Source: Candidatus Poribacteria bacterium (GTDB taxonomy: Bacteria > Poribacteria > WGA-4E > JAJDTR01). Taken from it: 64,000 nt of DNA. The stretch lies in NCBI GenBank assembly GCA_028820655.1, contig JAPPIK010000002.1, positions 1 to 64,000 on the forward strand, given 5' to 3'. The stretch's first letter is position 1. The number at the start of each line of letters is the position of its first letter. Both the position numbers and the translations under genes were made by a program. Below the pieces are notes generated by a model, which saw only the letters and a list, made by a program, of their open reading frames with translations, did not search any database and was not told the origin of the DNA. Shown in pieces: positions 28,337 through 37,001 of this stretch.

Positions 28337-28441
28337 GCATGATGCACTACTCTACAACTAACAAATTGAACATCGACCGGTACAGCGTTGTGACCCCTTT
28401 GTCTCCTGCACCGCGCCGCTGGCGAAATCGAGATGTAATTC

Positions 28442-29329
28442 TCATTCTCCTTCCCGACGCGGCCTCACCACACTAACACCGTCGTCTTCAATCATTGGGT
28501 GATGATATATATATGGCGGTTCGAGGGCCGCCTGTTGTGCTTCGGATAGCTCAGACACCCATTCCGGCAATTGGGTCTCATAGGTGCCGGGAACATAGGT
28601 AAGGTACTTCGGAGTGTACCGGAATAGCAATGTCCGCCGTTCGCCCTTCCCTTTCCAAGGAAGGGTGCCGTGGCTCGTAGCTTCATTAAAGATAACGAGG
28701 TCTCCCGCCTTGAGGGTCGGCTGAAACACCAATTCTTTGTTGGCTTCCCACGTCATAATATCTTCTGGCGCTTCAAAGTTGGATTTGTGACTGCCCGGTA
28801 TAACACAGAGACCGCCATCGCCAGGATTCACGTCGGTCAACGCATACTGGAAGACTATCAAACCGCAACGCATACGACCGTTCTGGTAAGCATAGAACCG
28901 GGACCCGCTAAACGTTAGGTTGCCGGAGCCGTGAAGTTTCAATCCCTCGCAGCCATCCACGGAATTGAGCAAGTCTACTCCGTGGTCCAGTTTCCAGCCG
29001 CGCCCAAGCATAGTGTTGAGGTACGGAATCGCATTGGGATGAGCCAGCATGTCGCGGAAGGGTTGGCACCAGGGCTGTTCCCACGTCAACATGCCCTTGT
29101 AATGCCGGAATGGACTGAAAATTCCCTCAAGCGGCCTGCCTTCCCAGTTGCCGCTTATGGCGTTTGGATTTCCGAAATCCCCGCGCTTGTCAGTGTTCGC
29201 ATCTAACGCCTCGTTCAGCGCGTTAACCTCTTCTTGCGAGAGAATACCCCTGACCACCAGATAGCCTTGAAGATCGAAGAGATAACACTCTCGATCATCC
29301 ATAGTCGCGTAATCCACTTGTTCCTTCAT
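28442..29329 (-). CDS. Phytanoyl-CoA dioxygenase (PhyH) family protein
   Basis: This 295-aa protein resembles the PhyH family of Fe(II)/2-oxoglutarate oxygenases. The N-terminal FDLQGYLVVRGILSQEEVNALNEALD is typical. The core has QYALTDVNPGDGGLCVIPGSHKSNF, AGDLVIFNEATSHGTLPW (probable distal iron His) and GERRTLLFRYTPKYLTY (probable 2-oxoglutarate Arg). I do not see a clear HxD pair in the expected place before GGLCVIPGSH; the region reads FYAYQNGRMRCGLIVFQY. The iron site may therefore be atypical. GGAGA precedes the ATG at 29329. It is probably cytoplasmic. Many symbiont genomes carry large PhyH families with unknown substrates. It lies just downstream of the LamG array on the same strand. 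Confidence 0.82.
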   Translation of the reverse strand: MKEQVDYATMDDRECYLFDLQGYLVVRGILSQEEVNALNEALDANTDKRGDFGNPNAISGNWEGRPLEGIFSPFRHYKGMLTWEQPWCQPFRDMLAHPNAIPYLNTMLGRGWKLDHGVDLLNSVDGCEGLKLHGSGNLTFSGSRFYAYQNGRMRCGLIVFQYALTDVNPGDGGLCVIPGSHKSNFEAPEDIMTWEANKELVFQPTLKAGDLVIFNEATSHGTLPWKGKGERRTLLFRYTPKYLTYVPGTYETQLPEWVSELSEAQQAALEPPYIYHHPMIEDDGVSVVRPRREGE

Positions 29330-29454
29330 CAGTCATCATCTCCAATTAAGGACGCTGCTGCGGTGAGAAGATTCATGCAATGCCCACGAAGAGAAGATTG
29401 TGCCAGTGAGAACCTAATGATCACCCTATTGGCTTTTACCACATGTGACAATCT

Positions 29455-30399
29455 TCATTCCGCTTTGAGTTGTGCCCAGGTTGTCGCTAATTTGCCCCTT
29501 GGATCAACGGGTCGGTAACCGTATTTCCCTGCCAATCCCAGTTCCATAATACTCTTGAGTGTTTCCGGTGCCAACCCAACGTTGTAAAGTGCGACTTCGT
29601 CCACAACACCTCCAACCCCTTGAATTCCTTTTTCAAAAACATGCTCGCCTACAAGAGGCTGCGGTTGTTGTTGTGCGCCAATATACAACGGTGCTTTTAC
29701 CTTATGTAGCTTGGGTGTTATCCCTTGAATTTTCTTATTCTCTATCTTTGAGAGTTCGTTTCCATCCACAAATGCGCTTAACGTGTTCCCATCGAACGCG
29801 CAGGCGACGAAATGCCATTCGTCATCCGTGACCTTCTTTGTTCTCTCGGTCTCGAGGGGATTCTTTTCCGGAAACGCGTTCCAAAATCCACATGCGAACG
29901 ATCCAGGACTCCCATCGGCGCGTATCCACATCGAGTAATTCCGATTCTTCACGGCGGCAACCTTATTGGGAGCTATCAACAACACCTCTTTATCGACAAT
30001 CATTTGTGCCGGTTCAGCGTCGGTCTTGACCTTTTTCTGTGGACCAATAAGCTTCGCCACCTTTATCCATGCGGTTATGGTGAACGATTGAAGACTGAGA
30101 TCATCATGATGCGGAACTTGGACGTGCCCCCAATCTTCATCGTCCGAGAGAAACTCCAATGCCATACCGAACCTACCCCTGCGCCATTTAACGTCGCCGA
30201 CAATCCGTCCATCATGCCCATTGCCGGTGCGATCTTCGACCACACCAGCCGCAACTTGATTTAATTTTCCGAATCCTTCGTCAAACAGCCATGCTGCAAT
30301 GGGAGTGACTTCCAAGTCGTCCTGAGCATGACTGAAAGGTGGGATGACGAGGCAACTAGCTAAAAAAACGAATAGACTCACTAAAATGAAGATATTCAC
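29455..30399 (-). CDS. LamG-domain secreted protein
   Basis: This 314-aa protein starts at a GTG (30399) with GGGAGG about 8-9 bases upstream. It has a signal peptide (FILVSLFVFLASCLVIPPFSHA) and a LamG domain: AAWLFDEGFGKLN, DRTGNGHDGRIVGDVKWRRG, ALEFLSDDEDWGHVQVPHHDDL, FTITAWIKV, WHFVACAFDGNTL, AFVDGNELS, LYIGAQQQP, GVVDEVALYNVGL. The chain ends in GKLATTWAQLKAE. It is the most downstream of four co-directional LamG genes (33757 to 29455), all with strong Shine-Dalgarno sites. Closest relatives are the genes at 30496 and 32834, which share the AWLFDEGxGKLN start and GLAGKY near the end. Confidence 0.88.
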   Translation of the reverse strand: MNIFILVSLFVFLASCLVIPPFSHAQDDLEVTPIAAWLFDEGFGKLNQVAAGVVEDRTGNGHDGRIVGDVKWRRGRFGMALEFLSDDEDWGHVQVPHHDDLSLQSFTITAWIKVAKLIGPQKKVKTDAEPAQMIVDKEVLLIAPNKVAAVKNRNYSMWIRADGSPGSFACGFWNAFPEKNPLETERTKKVTDDEWHFVACAFDGNTLSAFVDGNELSKIENKKIQGITPKLHKVKAPLYIGAQQQPQPLVGEHVFEKGIQGVGGVVDEVALYNVGLAPETLKSIMELGLAGKYGYRPVDPRGKLATTWAQLKAE

Positions 30400-30495
30400 G
30401 GGGCTTCCCTCCCTTTTGCCGTGCTAACATAGGTTTGGTTTCGGTTAAGCGACGAAGTATAGGAGAACTATGTCATGCATGCATCAATATGAAAC

Positions 30496-31461
30496 TTACA
30501 TTTTTTTTGCTTTGATTTTCCCCCACGTGGTTGCCAATTTCCCCGTCAAATCGACAGATCGATAGCCATATTTCCCAGACAACCCCAATTCCATGAGATT
30601 CTTGATTTCGGCTTCTGGCAAACCGGAGGCAAAAAGGGCGACCTCGTCGATAAGTCCGCCTAATCCGTCCCTACCCTTCTCAAAATCCAGCGGGGTACCG
30701 GGAGCCACATCGACCCGGTTTAACTGTTGTATCGGTCGGGCTCCAATAAACACCGGCATTTCGTGTTTTGTATGAGGTTTACCTAGCAAGCCATTCTTCT
30801 TGTTCTCCGATTTACCGACCTGCTTTCCGTCGACATAAGCTATCAACCACGGTGGGTCGTATGCGCAGGCGACAAATCGCCATTTGTCATCCGTTACGGC
30901 TGCCGTACCTCTTTCGATCCATACCCCTTTATCGCTCGGGAAACTTATAAAGAACCCGCACGAAAGATTGCCCGGACCGTTTGGCGGAAAGGCACCGTGA
31001 ACGTTTTCACGCGAACTGATCCACATAAAATAGTTCGTGTAATCCATCCCCTTGGGAGGAACATTCACCACCTTGCCAACTATCGACTGTAACGGCGGAA
31101 CAATATCTTTGACTTTAATCCACGCCGTCATGGTGAATTCTCTCAGCGACAAGTCTTCATGATGCGCCACTCTGATGAAAGACCACGATGTTCCATTCGG
31201 GTCTCCCGGATCCAGCCCGAACTGTAGGGCGGTGCCGTATCGTCCCCACCGCCATTTCGGCGATCCCACTACTTCGCCGTCATGACCATTGCCCGAACTG
31301 TCCTTTACCATTCCGGTCGCGCTGCGGTTGAGTCTCCCAATCCCTTCGTCAAATAGCCATGCGGCGATTGGCTGTTCTCCGCCCTGGCTAAAAGCCAAAG
31401 GGGACATCACAAAGAAACTAACTGACATGGCCACCAAACTCAAAATTGCCGTGGATTTCAC
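30496..31461 (-). CDS. LamG-domain secreted protein
   Basis: The gene encodes 321 aa from a GTG at 31461, preceded by AGGAGGAG. It has a signal peptide (ILSLVAMSVSFFVMSPLAFS) and a LamG domain: AAWLFDEGIGRLN, DSSGNGHDGEVVGSPKWRWG, ALQFGLDPGD, FIRVAHHEDLSLREFTMTAWIKV, WRFVACAYDP, AYVDGKQVG, VFIGARPI, GLIDEVALFASGLPEAEI. The protein ends in GKLATTWGKIKAKKM. An intrinsic terminator at 31573-31607 separates it from the upstream LamG gene, so it probably has its own promoter within 31462-31572. Its function is probably extracellular ligand binding; the ligand is unknown. Confidence 0.88.
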   Translation of the reverse strand: MKSTAILSLVAMSVSFFVMSPLAFSQGGEQPIAAWLFDEGIGRLNRSATGMVKDSSGNGHDGEVVGSPKWRWGRYGTALQFGLDPGDPNGTSWSFIRVAHHEDLSLREFTMTAWIKVKDIVPPLQSIVGKVVNVPPKGMDYTNYFMWISSRENVHGAFPPNGPGNLSCGFFISFPSDKGVWIERGTAAVTDDKWRFVACAYDPPWLIAYVDGKQVGKSENKKNGLLGKPHTKHEMPVFIGARPIQQLNRVDVAPGTPLDFEKGRDGLGGLIDEVALFASGLPEAEIKNLMELGLSGKYGYRSVDLTGKLATTWGKIKAKKM

Positions 31462-31572
31462 TTTGTTCTCCTCCTATTGCGATAGCCCTCAATAATACAT
31501 CAAAACCGGTCCGCATGACCCTGTGAAGTGCTTAGATTATTGTTTCGTTCACAGAATTGGTGATGTCGTGCC

Positions 31573-31607
31573 AAAAAAAAGCATCGAGAGCGAACTCCCG
31601 ATGCTTT
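31573..31607 (-). terminator. Rho-independent terminator after LamG gene (minus strand)
   Basis: Read on the minus strand, AAAGCATCG pairs with CGATGCTTT, extended by GAG/CTC past one mismatch, with a 4-base loop. A run of eight T (complement of 31573-31580) follows directly. It lies 26 bases past the stop of the LamG gene ending at 31633 and should end its transcript. Confidence 0.85.
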
Positions 31608-31632
31608 GAAATGCTGACATTGCAGGCTGGCT

Positions 31633-32583
31633 TTACTGCAGCCGTTTGATGTCGCCCCATTGGGTAGTCAACTTGCCAACCGATTCAACGGAAGTCGCAG
31701 CGCAATCAATTCCAAGAATGTCCATGCCCTCATTGGAGCATGCTCCACTTGCCATGATTGCCGCGATATCGTCCTCATCCAGGGCGTATGTGGTAATGAC
31801 GATCTCGTCCGCCCTTGTTCCGAGTGGTAAGCCGTGACCCGTTCCGCCCGGAGCACCTCCATACAGCGCGCCTATGCTGATTGGCGACAAGGTAGCGGCT
31901 GGACCATTTGCCGTGTTAGGTTCCGATGGATGGGGATTTACTCCCACTTCCTCGCCATCTATATAGACTCTTACGTTTTGCCCATCATACGTGCCGCCAA
32001 GGTGGCGCCACGTGCCATCATGGATATGATCCGAGTCAGGAGAATTGCCCACGCGGTCACCGCCGCCACCCAGGTCGCCATTGTCTCGCCAGCCGAAGAG
32101 CAACTTGCTCGGGGCGCCCCCAGGATGATGATCCCAAAGCGAGAAATTTCGCGGCAACTCCGAGGCGCATCCCCAACAAGATTTGTCTACAAGAAAACTG
32201 TCGTTCCCGATCTTACCGTCTAGCATAAACCACCCCATGACGGTCATGGTATGCATTGCATGAGATGGATCGGGAGCAATTTTTACGGTCTTGAATGCCT
32301 CAACGACCTCAGACGGCCCGAGACCGATTCCTCCTCCAAACTTGCCATCCACCCAGTTTGCGCCTGCACTCAACAAGCCATCATTTCCGGTGCCCGACAT
32401 ATCGGTTGACACGTCGCCCGATCCCTCTTCAAAGGTTAACACGACAACTGCTTGCTCATTCAGGTTGGGGGTTTCGGTCCAACCTGGCACCCAATCGGGA
32501 AAATCAACGTTCTCGTCGACTGAATATGCAAACGGCAACGATACCATAAGACTTGCGAGAACGATTAGCATGCCCAATCTCAT
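31633..32583 (-). CDS. LamG-domain secreted protein, divergent member
   Basis: This 316-aa protein starts at the ATG at 32583, set by AGGAGG about 7 bases upstream; the open frame continues to 32616 without another ribosome site. A signal peptide (LIVLASLMVSLPFAYS) precedes a LamG domain: AVVLTFEEGSGDVSTDMSGTGNDGLLS, GGIGLGPSEVVEAFKTVKI, MTVMGWFML, WRHLGGTYDGQNVRVYIDGEEVG, ISIGALYGG, ADEIVITTYALDEDDI. Its core is the most divergent of the LamG set, with extra Cys residues (CWGCASE, ACSNEG, IDCAA). Even so it ends in GKLTTQWGDIKRLQ, preserving the shared tail. A strong terminator follows. Confidence 0.86.
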   Translation of the reverse strand: MRLGMLIVLASLMVSLPFAYSVDENVDFPDWVPGWTETPNLNEQAVVVLTFEEGSGDVSTDMSGTGNDGLLSAGANWVDGKFGGGIGLGPSEVVEAFKTVKIAPDPSHAMHTMTVMGWFMLDGKIGNDSFLVDKSCWGCASELPRNFSLWDHHPGGAPSKLLFGWRDNGDLGGGGDRVGNSPDSDHIHDGTWRHLGGTYDGQNVRVYIDGEEVGVNPHPSEPNTANGPAATLSPISIGALYGGAPGGTGHGLPLGTRADEIVITTYALDEDDIAAIMASGACSNEGMDILGIDCAATSVESVGKLTTQWGDIKRLQ

Positions 32584-32833
32584 TATATTTCCTCCTATTT
32601 TGTAACAACAATTCAAAGTTATACCGATTTTACGGATTAGTTGATTTTTTCGCGCATTCAGATAGTTCCTGCTTACGCATTGGGGGCAGTATAGCCGTTT
32701 GTTAGTGCTCTGTCAATAAAAAAACGACATTGTTCGGACCATCGTACAAAATCCCTTTAAGAGTGTTTCGTTTTTTCTCGCCACTTCCATGCCCCGCTTC
32801 CAGCGATTCACAGAAGTGAATGTCATGATTGCA

Positions 32834-33757
32834 TCACTTCGCTTTCAGGGAAGCCCATGTGGTCGCCAATTTGCCGACCCGATTGACGGCGAGGAATTCA
32901 TATTTGCCGGCCAATCCCATTTCCATGATACCTTTAATCTCTTCTGCTGTTAAGCCGGTGTTGAAGAGTGCGACTTCGTCGACCAACCCGGAGATTCCCT
33001 CAACGCCTTTTTTGAAAGGGCGTTGATTGCCCTCCCAGCCGTGCAATGCTCGAGCACCGATAAGAAGCGGGGCGCCCTTTGGCTTGTTGGCTCTGGGGCG
33101 CAATCCTTGGTCCACTTTGTTCTCTTCGGCGGCTTCTTTCTTTCCATCAATGTACGCCGTCATGGTTATTCCGTCAAAACTACAGGCTATGAAATGCCAT
33201 TTATTGTCTGTCACCGGTCGCGTTTTTTTGACACCGATATGCTTTACCGCCGGAAAAGTGGACCCGATTGCACACGCGAAGTGTCCGGAATCTCCCTGTC
33301 CTCCCAATTGTCCATCGGCCGGTGTACGTATCCAAAGGGCATAATTTCGCAGATCGGGATTCACTTCCCGATTAATTATCATTTGTAGGGGTTCCAGCGC
33401 CGCGGCCACCTTTATCCACGCGGTGAAAGTAAATTCGCTAAGGTCCAAATCTTTGTGGTAGGGCACTTTGATGTATGACCAACCGGTACCTTCGTTGTCG
33501 TCCGGATCCAGCCCGAACTGCATGGCGGCACCGAATTTGCCCCAGCGCCATTTCGGAGACCCGACAATCTCACCGTCAAACCCGTTACCGGAATTGTCTT
33601 TGAGGGTGCCTTTGGCAACGCGATTCAATTTTCCGAGGCCTTCATCAAAAAGCCAGGCACCGAGGGGACGTACCTCCCCCTGTGCATATGTCTTCGGCAC
33701 AATGGCAAAAAAACTTACGCAACCAACTAGGAAAATCGACCGTGTTAGGATTTTCAC
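32834..33757 (-). CDS. LamG-domain secreted protein
   Basis: The gene encodes 307 aa from a GTG at 33757 with AAGGAG about 7 bases upstream. It has a signal peptide (SIFLVGCVSFFAIVPKTYA) and a LamG domain: GAWLFDEGLGKLN, DNSGNGFDGEIVGSPKWRWG, AMQFGLDPDD, YIKVPYHKDLDLSEFTFTAWIKV, WHFIACSFDGITMTAYIDGK, LLIGARAL, GLVDEVALFNTGLTAEEI. It ends in GKLATTWASLKAK. It is the first gene of the four-gene LamG series running leftward. The spacer to the next LamG start is about 250 bp, so it may be transcribed separately. Confidence 0.88.
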   Translation of the reverse strand: MKILTRSIFLVGCVSFFAIVPKTYAQGEVRPLGAWLFDEGLGKLNRVAKGTLKDNSGNGFDGEIVGSPKWRWGKFGAAMQFGLDPDDNEGTGWSYIKVPYHKDLDLSEFTFTAWIKVAAALEPLQMIINREVNPDLRNYALWIRTPADGQLGGQGDSGHFACAIGSTFPAVKHIGVKKTRPVTDNKWHFIACSFDGITMTAYIDGKKEAAEENKVDQGLRPRANKPKGAPLLIGARALHGWEGNQRPFKKGVEGISGLVDEVALFNTGLTAEEIKGIMEMGLAGKYEFLAVNRVGKLATTWASLKAK

Positions 33758-34275
33758 TTTGTTTCTCCTTTCTACCGACGTTCGACAGCGAGACCATCAA
33801 TTGCCTATTATCACGCCGCTCAATACAATTTCAATATAGCATGCTTGCGCAAATCTGTCAAGGAAATAGCACGGGACTTTCGGGAGTAGAGAATATCAAC
33901 TTTGCTCGAAACCGGCTATAAATCGTTAAACCCGCGGTTCTTGTTCCTCGCTTTCCGCTGCATGTTCGGCCCGGATCGAGGCAACCAACACCTAACACGC
34001 CAAATCGCAAGTGTCATATCCCTTTGCACACGACATACTGGTCTAGTAATTCGTAGCGGAAGTAGATATAATCTGAAGACCGGTTGGATTTCATGTTCCA
34101 GCGAAACCGCGGAGATTGTTCCGGACCTTGCAAGAACATTAAGGTCACAATGATGCCGCGGAGGAAAAGCGGTGAGACGACGGCGGTCAATTAAAATCCA
34201 GCCAAATAGTAACTGCTGAATCATCTTTTCTCTACCCACCGCAATCAACTCACGAATCCGATGTGATACAAAGTT
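33758..34275. other. Intergenic region between divergent LamG and DUF6785 genes
   Basis: These 518 bp lie between divergently transcribed genes and should contain both promoters. I saw no strong promoter pair, hairpin or small gene; short open frames here have no recognisable content. Confidence 0.35.
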
Positions 34276-36189
34276 GTGGAAAAGAACACGCCACCCGTTC
34301 CAACGAGAGCGCTTCTTGTTGGTATTCTTCTCATTCCTATTAATGCTTATTGGATCACGATTGTGGCCGAGTTGCATGCCACCCTCGGGGGAATGACCGG
34401 ATCGGCGCTTTTCTTCAATCCAGTCTTCAACCTATTCTTCCTGACGCTCATAAACCTCGCATTTCAGAAATTCCTTCCCACATTCGCTTTCTCTCGATCT
34501 GAGCTTCTCACGATCTACGTGATGTTGGTGATGCTATCCACCGTCTGCGGTGTCACGATGATGACGTTCGTCATCGGAACGTTGACGCACCCATTCTGGT
34601 TCGCCTCACCGGAAAATGAATACGCCGATCTCTTCCACAGGTACATTCCATCTTGGTTCACCGTTAGCGACAAAGGCGTGCTGAGGGGATTCTTTGAAGG
34701 GGATGAAAACTTTCACTCTCCCGAGCACTTCGGCGCATGGTTAACACCTATAGTGGTGTGGTCGGGGATTACGTTCGCAACATTCTACAGCTTCATTAGC
34801 ATGAACATCATTCTAAGAAAGCAGTGGACGGAACGAGACAGGTTAAGTTATCCGATTGTGCAGGTTCCGATTGAACTGACTGCGCCGCGCACATTGGCTC
34901 GAAAGCTCCTCTGGGCCGGTTTCGGGGTATCCGCTTGCATCGAAATTCTGAACGGCCTGCACCATCTCTTCCCCGCTATCCCTGGCATTCCTATGTTTCA
35001 CGGGTACTACCGGCTGACCGAGAAACCGTGGCACACGATAGGTCTGATGAAATTCTCTATCTATCCGTTTTTTGTCGGGTTAACATACTTTGTACCGCTG
35101 GACTTATCGTTCTCGATTTGGTTTTTTTACATCTTCTTTAAGGCTCAGCAGGTCGTGGCTTATGTCAGTTCACCGTCGGTCGGTATCTTCACAATGGGTG
35201 TTTATGGAAACGAACAGGGGCTTGGCGCTTGGATGACAATTGGCGTTGCGCTTCTATGGATGGGCAGAAAGCATCTAAGGCAGGTCTGGAATAGTGTAAC
35301 CGCGAATCCTCGCGCCGTTGATGATTCTAATGAACCGATGCGATATAGATTCGCGTTCGTTGGATTGGCGCTGTCGCTCATCTTCCTTGTGTTCCTACTG
35401 AACCGGGCGGGATTGTCGCTCGCACTTCTCCCACTTTATCTATGCATTTACATACTTATGTCGATTGCCATCACACGCGTCCGAGCGGCACTCGGTCCCC
35501 CATTCCACGAAATCGTCTTCACCAATCCACAGGGTTTAATGGTGAATCTTTTAGGGACACGCGCCATAGGAGCCAGAAGTCTGACGATTCTCTATTTCAT
35601 GTACCCTTTCAATAGGGATAGTACGTCGCATCCCATGCCAAGCCAGTTAGAGGGGTTCAAAATCGCGGAGCGCACGGGAATAAACAACAGGCATCTGCTG
35701 TTAGCAATGGTTCTGGCGCTCATGGCGAGCATCATCGTGTCATTCTGGAGTTACCTATTTGTGATGTACGAAAACGGTGCAACGGCAAAAGGGCGCGGGT
35801 ATCTGATCGGCATCGGCTACGAGACATTCAGAACGCTGACAAAATGGCTGCAGTATCCACAGCCGCCGGACGCTACTGCGATGCTCTTTGTAGGGGTTGG
35901 CGGGATATTCACGTGGGTATTGATGGGGATGCAGAGGCGGTTCATCTGGTGGCCCTTTCATCCCGGGGGATATGCGCTCGGCGCATCATGGGGCATGATT
36001 CACTCATGGTCGTCCGTGCTTGTCGGATGGGCGATTAAGGTTCTTATCTTTCGGCTCGGGGGTCTGAAGGCGTATCGCAGGGGCATACCGTTTTTCATTG
36101 GCCTCATCCTCGGTGACCAGATTATTGGCTGCATTTGGTCGATTATTGGCGCCGTATTTGGGATACCAACCTATAGCGTATTTCCGTAG
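34276..36189 (+). CDS. DUF6785/DUF6784 family polytopic membrane protein
   Basis: This 637-aa paralog is very similar to the protein at 6887: IPINAYWITIVAEL, STVCGVTMMTFVIGTL, NEYADLFHRYIPSWFTVSDKGVLRGFFEG, RKQWTERDRLSYPI, ITRVRAALGPPFHEIVFTNPQG, HPMPSQLEGFKIAERTG and WWPFHPGGYALG. The start appears to be GTG (34276), directly ahead of the first helix, with no clear ribosome site. One or two residues conserved as His in other copies differ (CGVTMM versus CGHTMM). It is separated from the other DUF6785 genes by the TPR, PhyH and LamG blocks and lies next to the LamG array. The function is unknown; a transporter-like role is suggested only by topology. Confidence 0.8.
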   Translation: MEKNTPPVPTRALLVGILLIPINAYWITIVAELHATLGGMTGSALFFNPVFNLFFLTLINLAFQKFLPTFAFSRSELLTIYVMLVMLSTVCGVTMMTFVIGTLTHPFWFASPENEYADLFHRYIPSWFTVSDKGVLRGFFEGDENFHSPEHFGAWLTPIVVWSGITFATFYSFISMNIILRKQWTERDRLSYPIVQVPIELTAPRTLARKLLWAGFGVSACIEILNGLHHLFPAIPGIPMFHGYYRLTEKPWHTIGLMKFSIYPFFVGLTYFVPLDLSFSIWFFYIFFKAQQVVAYVSSPSVGIFTMGVYGNEQGLGAWMTIGVALLWMGRKHLRQVWNSVTANPRAVDDSNEPMRYRFAFVGLALSLIFLVFLLNRAGLSLALLPLYLCIYILMSIAITRVRAALGPPFHEIVFTNPQGLMVNLLGTRAIGARSLTILYFMYPFNRDSTSHPMPSQLEGFKIAERTGINNRHLLLAMVLALMASIIVSFWSYLFVMYENGATAKGRGYLIGIGYETFRTLTKWLQYPQPPDATAMLFVGVGGIFTWVLMGMQRRFIWWPFHPGGYALGASWGMIHSWSSVLVGWAIKVLIFRLGGLKAYRRGIPFFIGLILGDQIIGCIWSIIGAVFGIPTYSVFP

Positions 36190-36311
36190 ATTTCTTGAAA
36201 TACATAGTTTCGCAACCAAGTGGGCATGAGACTTAGCTAGTCTGTGTGGGCGCAAGACGCAGTTTATCCATGAGAATATACAAAGCAAATCTCAAGAACA
36301 TCTATTCCGCA

Positions 36312-36899
36312 CTAGCGCGACATGCTTTGTTCACGATGCTGCAGATGGAGTTTAGCTCTTTGCTCTTTAGTCACTTGTTGTGCTCCTTGATCGGAGTAAA
36401 CTACATGCGGCGTGATAAATACCATTAATTCTGTCTTTTCGACCCGCGTGTCCGTCCGCCGAAAGAGTCTGCCAAGCAATGGAATGTCTCCCAAAAATGA
36501 GATTTTGTGAACGGTCTCGGTCTTGTCGTCCTTAATCATCCCACCGATCACCATGGTCTGTCTGTCATTTATTGTAACCGAGGCTGTTGCCTCCCGCGTC
36601 GAGATAATCGGAGCGTCAAACAGTGTGAACTCAATGAGGCTGTTAATCTGTTGGTTCAGGTCCAGAGAGACTGTTCCCGATCTGTTAATCCTCGGCGTGA
36701 CGGTGAGGATCACGCCGACATTTCGAAAGTCCGTGCTGGTCAACACACCCCCGGTAGCTGTTTCTTGAGTGCTGACGAGGAACGGTACCTCTTGACCGAC
36801 ATTAATAATTGCTTCTTGATTGTTTTTCGTCATTATTCGGGGTGTGGAGAGGATATTAACTTTGGTGTCTTTTGTCAGTGCATGAAGCATCGTGTCCAA
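36312..36899 (-). CDS. gspD: Type II secretion-type secretin GspD, C-terminal part downstream of an in-frame TAG
   Basis: This segment encodes the secretin (outer-membrane beta-barrel) domain of a GspD-like protein: NILSTPRIMTKNNQEAIINVGQEVPF, VGVILTVTPRIN, ISTREATASVTINDRQTMVIGGMI and IPLLGRLFRRTDTRVEKTELMVFITPHVV. It is in the same frame as the upstream part (37002-38738). Between them lies only one TAG (37004-37002), and the 34 intervening codons read through as sensible GspD sequence (GTTIKESAYR, LVDEIFGLKYG). No good ribosome site precedes the nominal TTG at 36899. It is thus the back half of one broken or read-through gene, not an independent gene. Without read-through the secretin pore could not form. 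Confidence 0.85.
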   Translation of the reverse strand: MDTMLHALTKDTKVNILSTPRIMTKNNQEAIINVGQEVPFLVSTQETATGGVLTSTDFRNVGVILTVTPRINRSGTVSLDLNQQINSLIEFTLFDAPIISTREATASVTINDRQTMVIGGMIKDDKTETVHKISFLGDIPLLGRLFRRTDTRVEKTELMVFITPHVVYSDQGAQQVTKEQRAKLHLQHREQSMSR

Positions 36900-37001
36900 C
36901 TTCTCGGAGAGGATTCCGTATTTCAGACCGAAGATTTCGTCAACCAGTCCAAAATTGGTTGCCCCGTCTTGCCGATAGGCGCTCTCTTTGATGGTGGTTC
37001 C

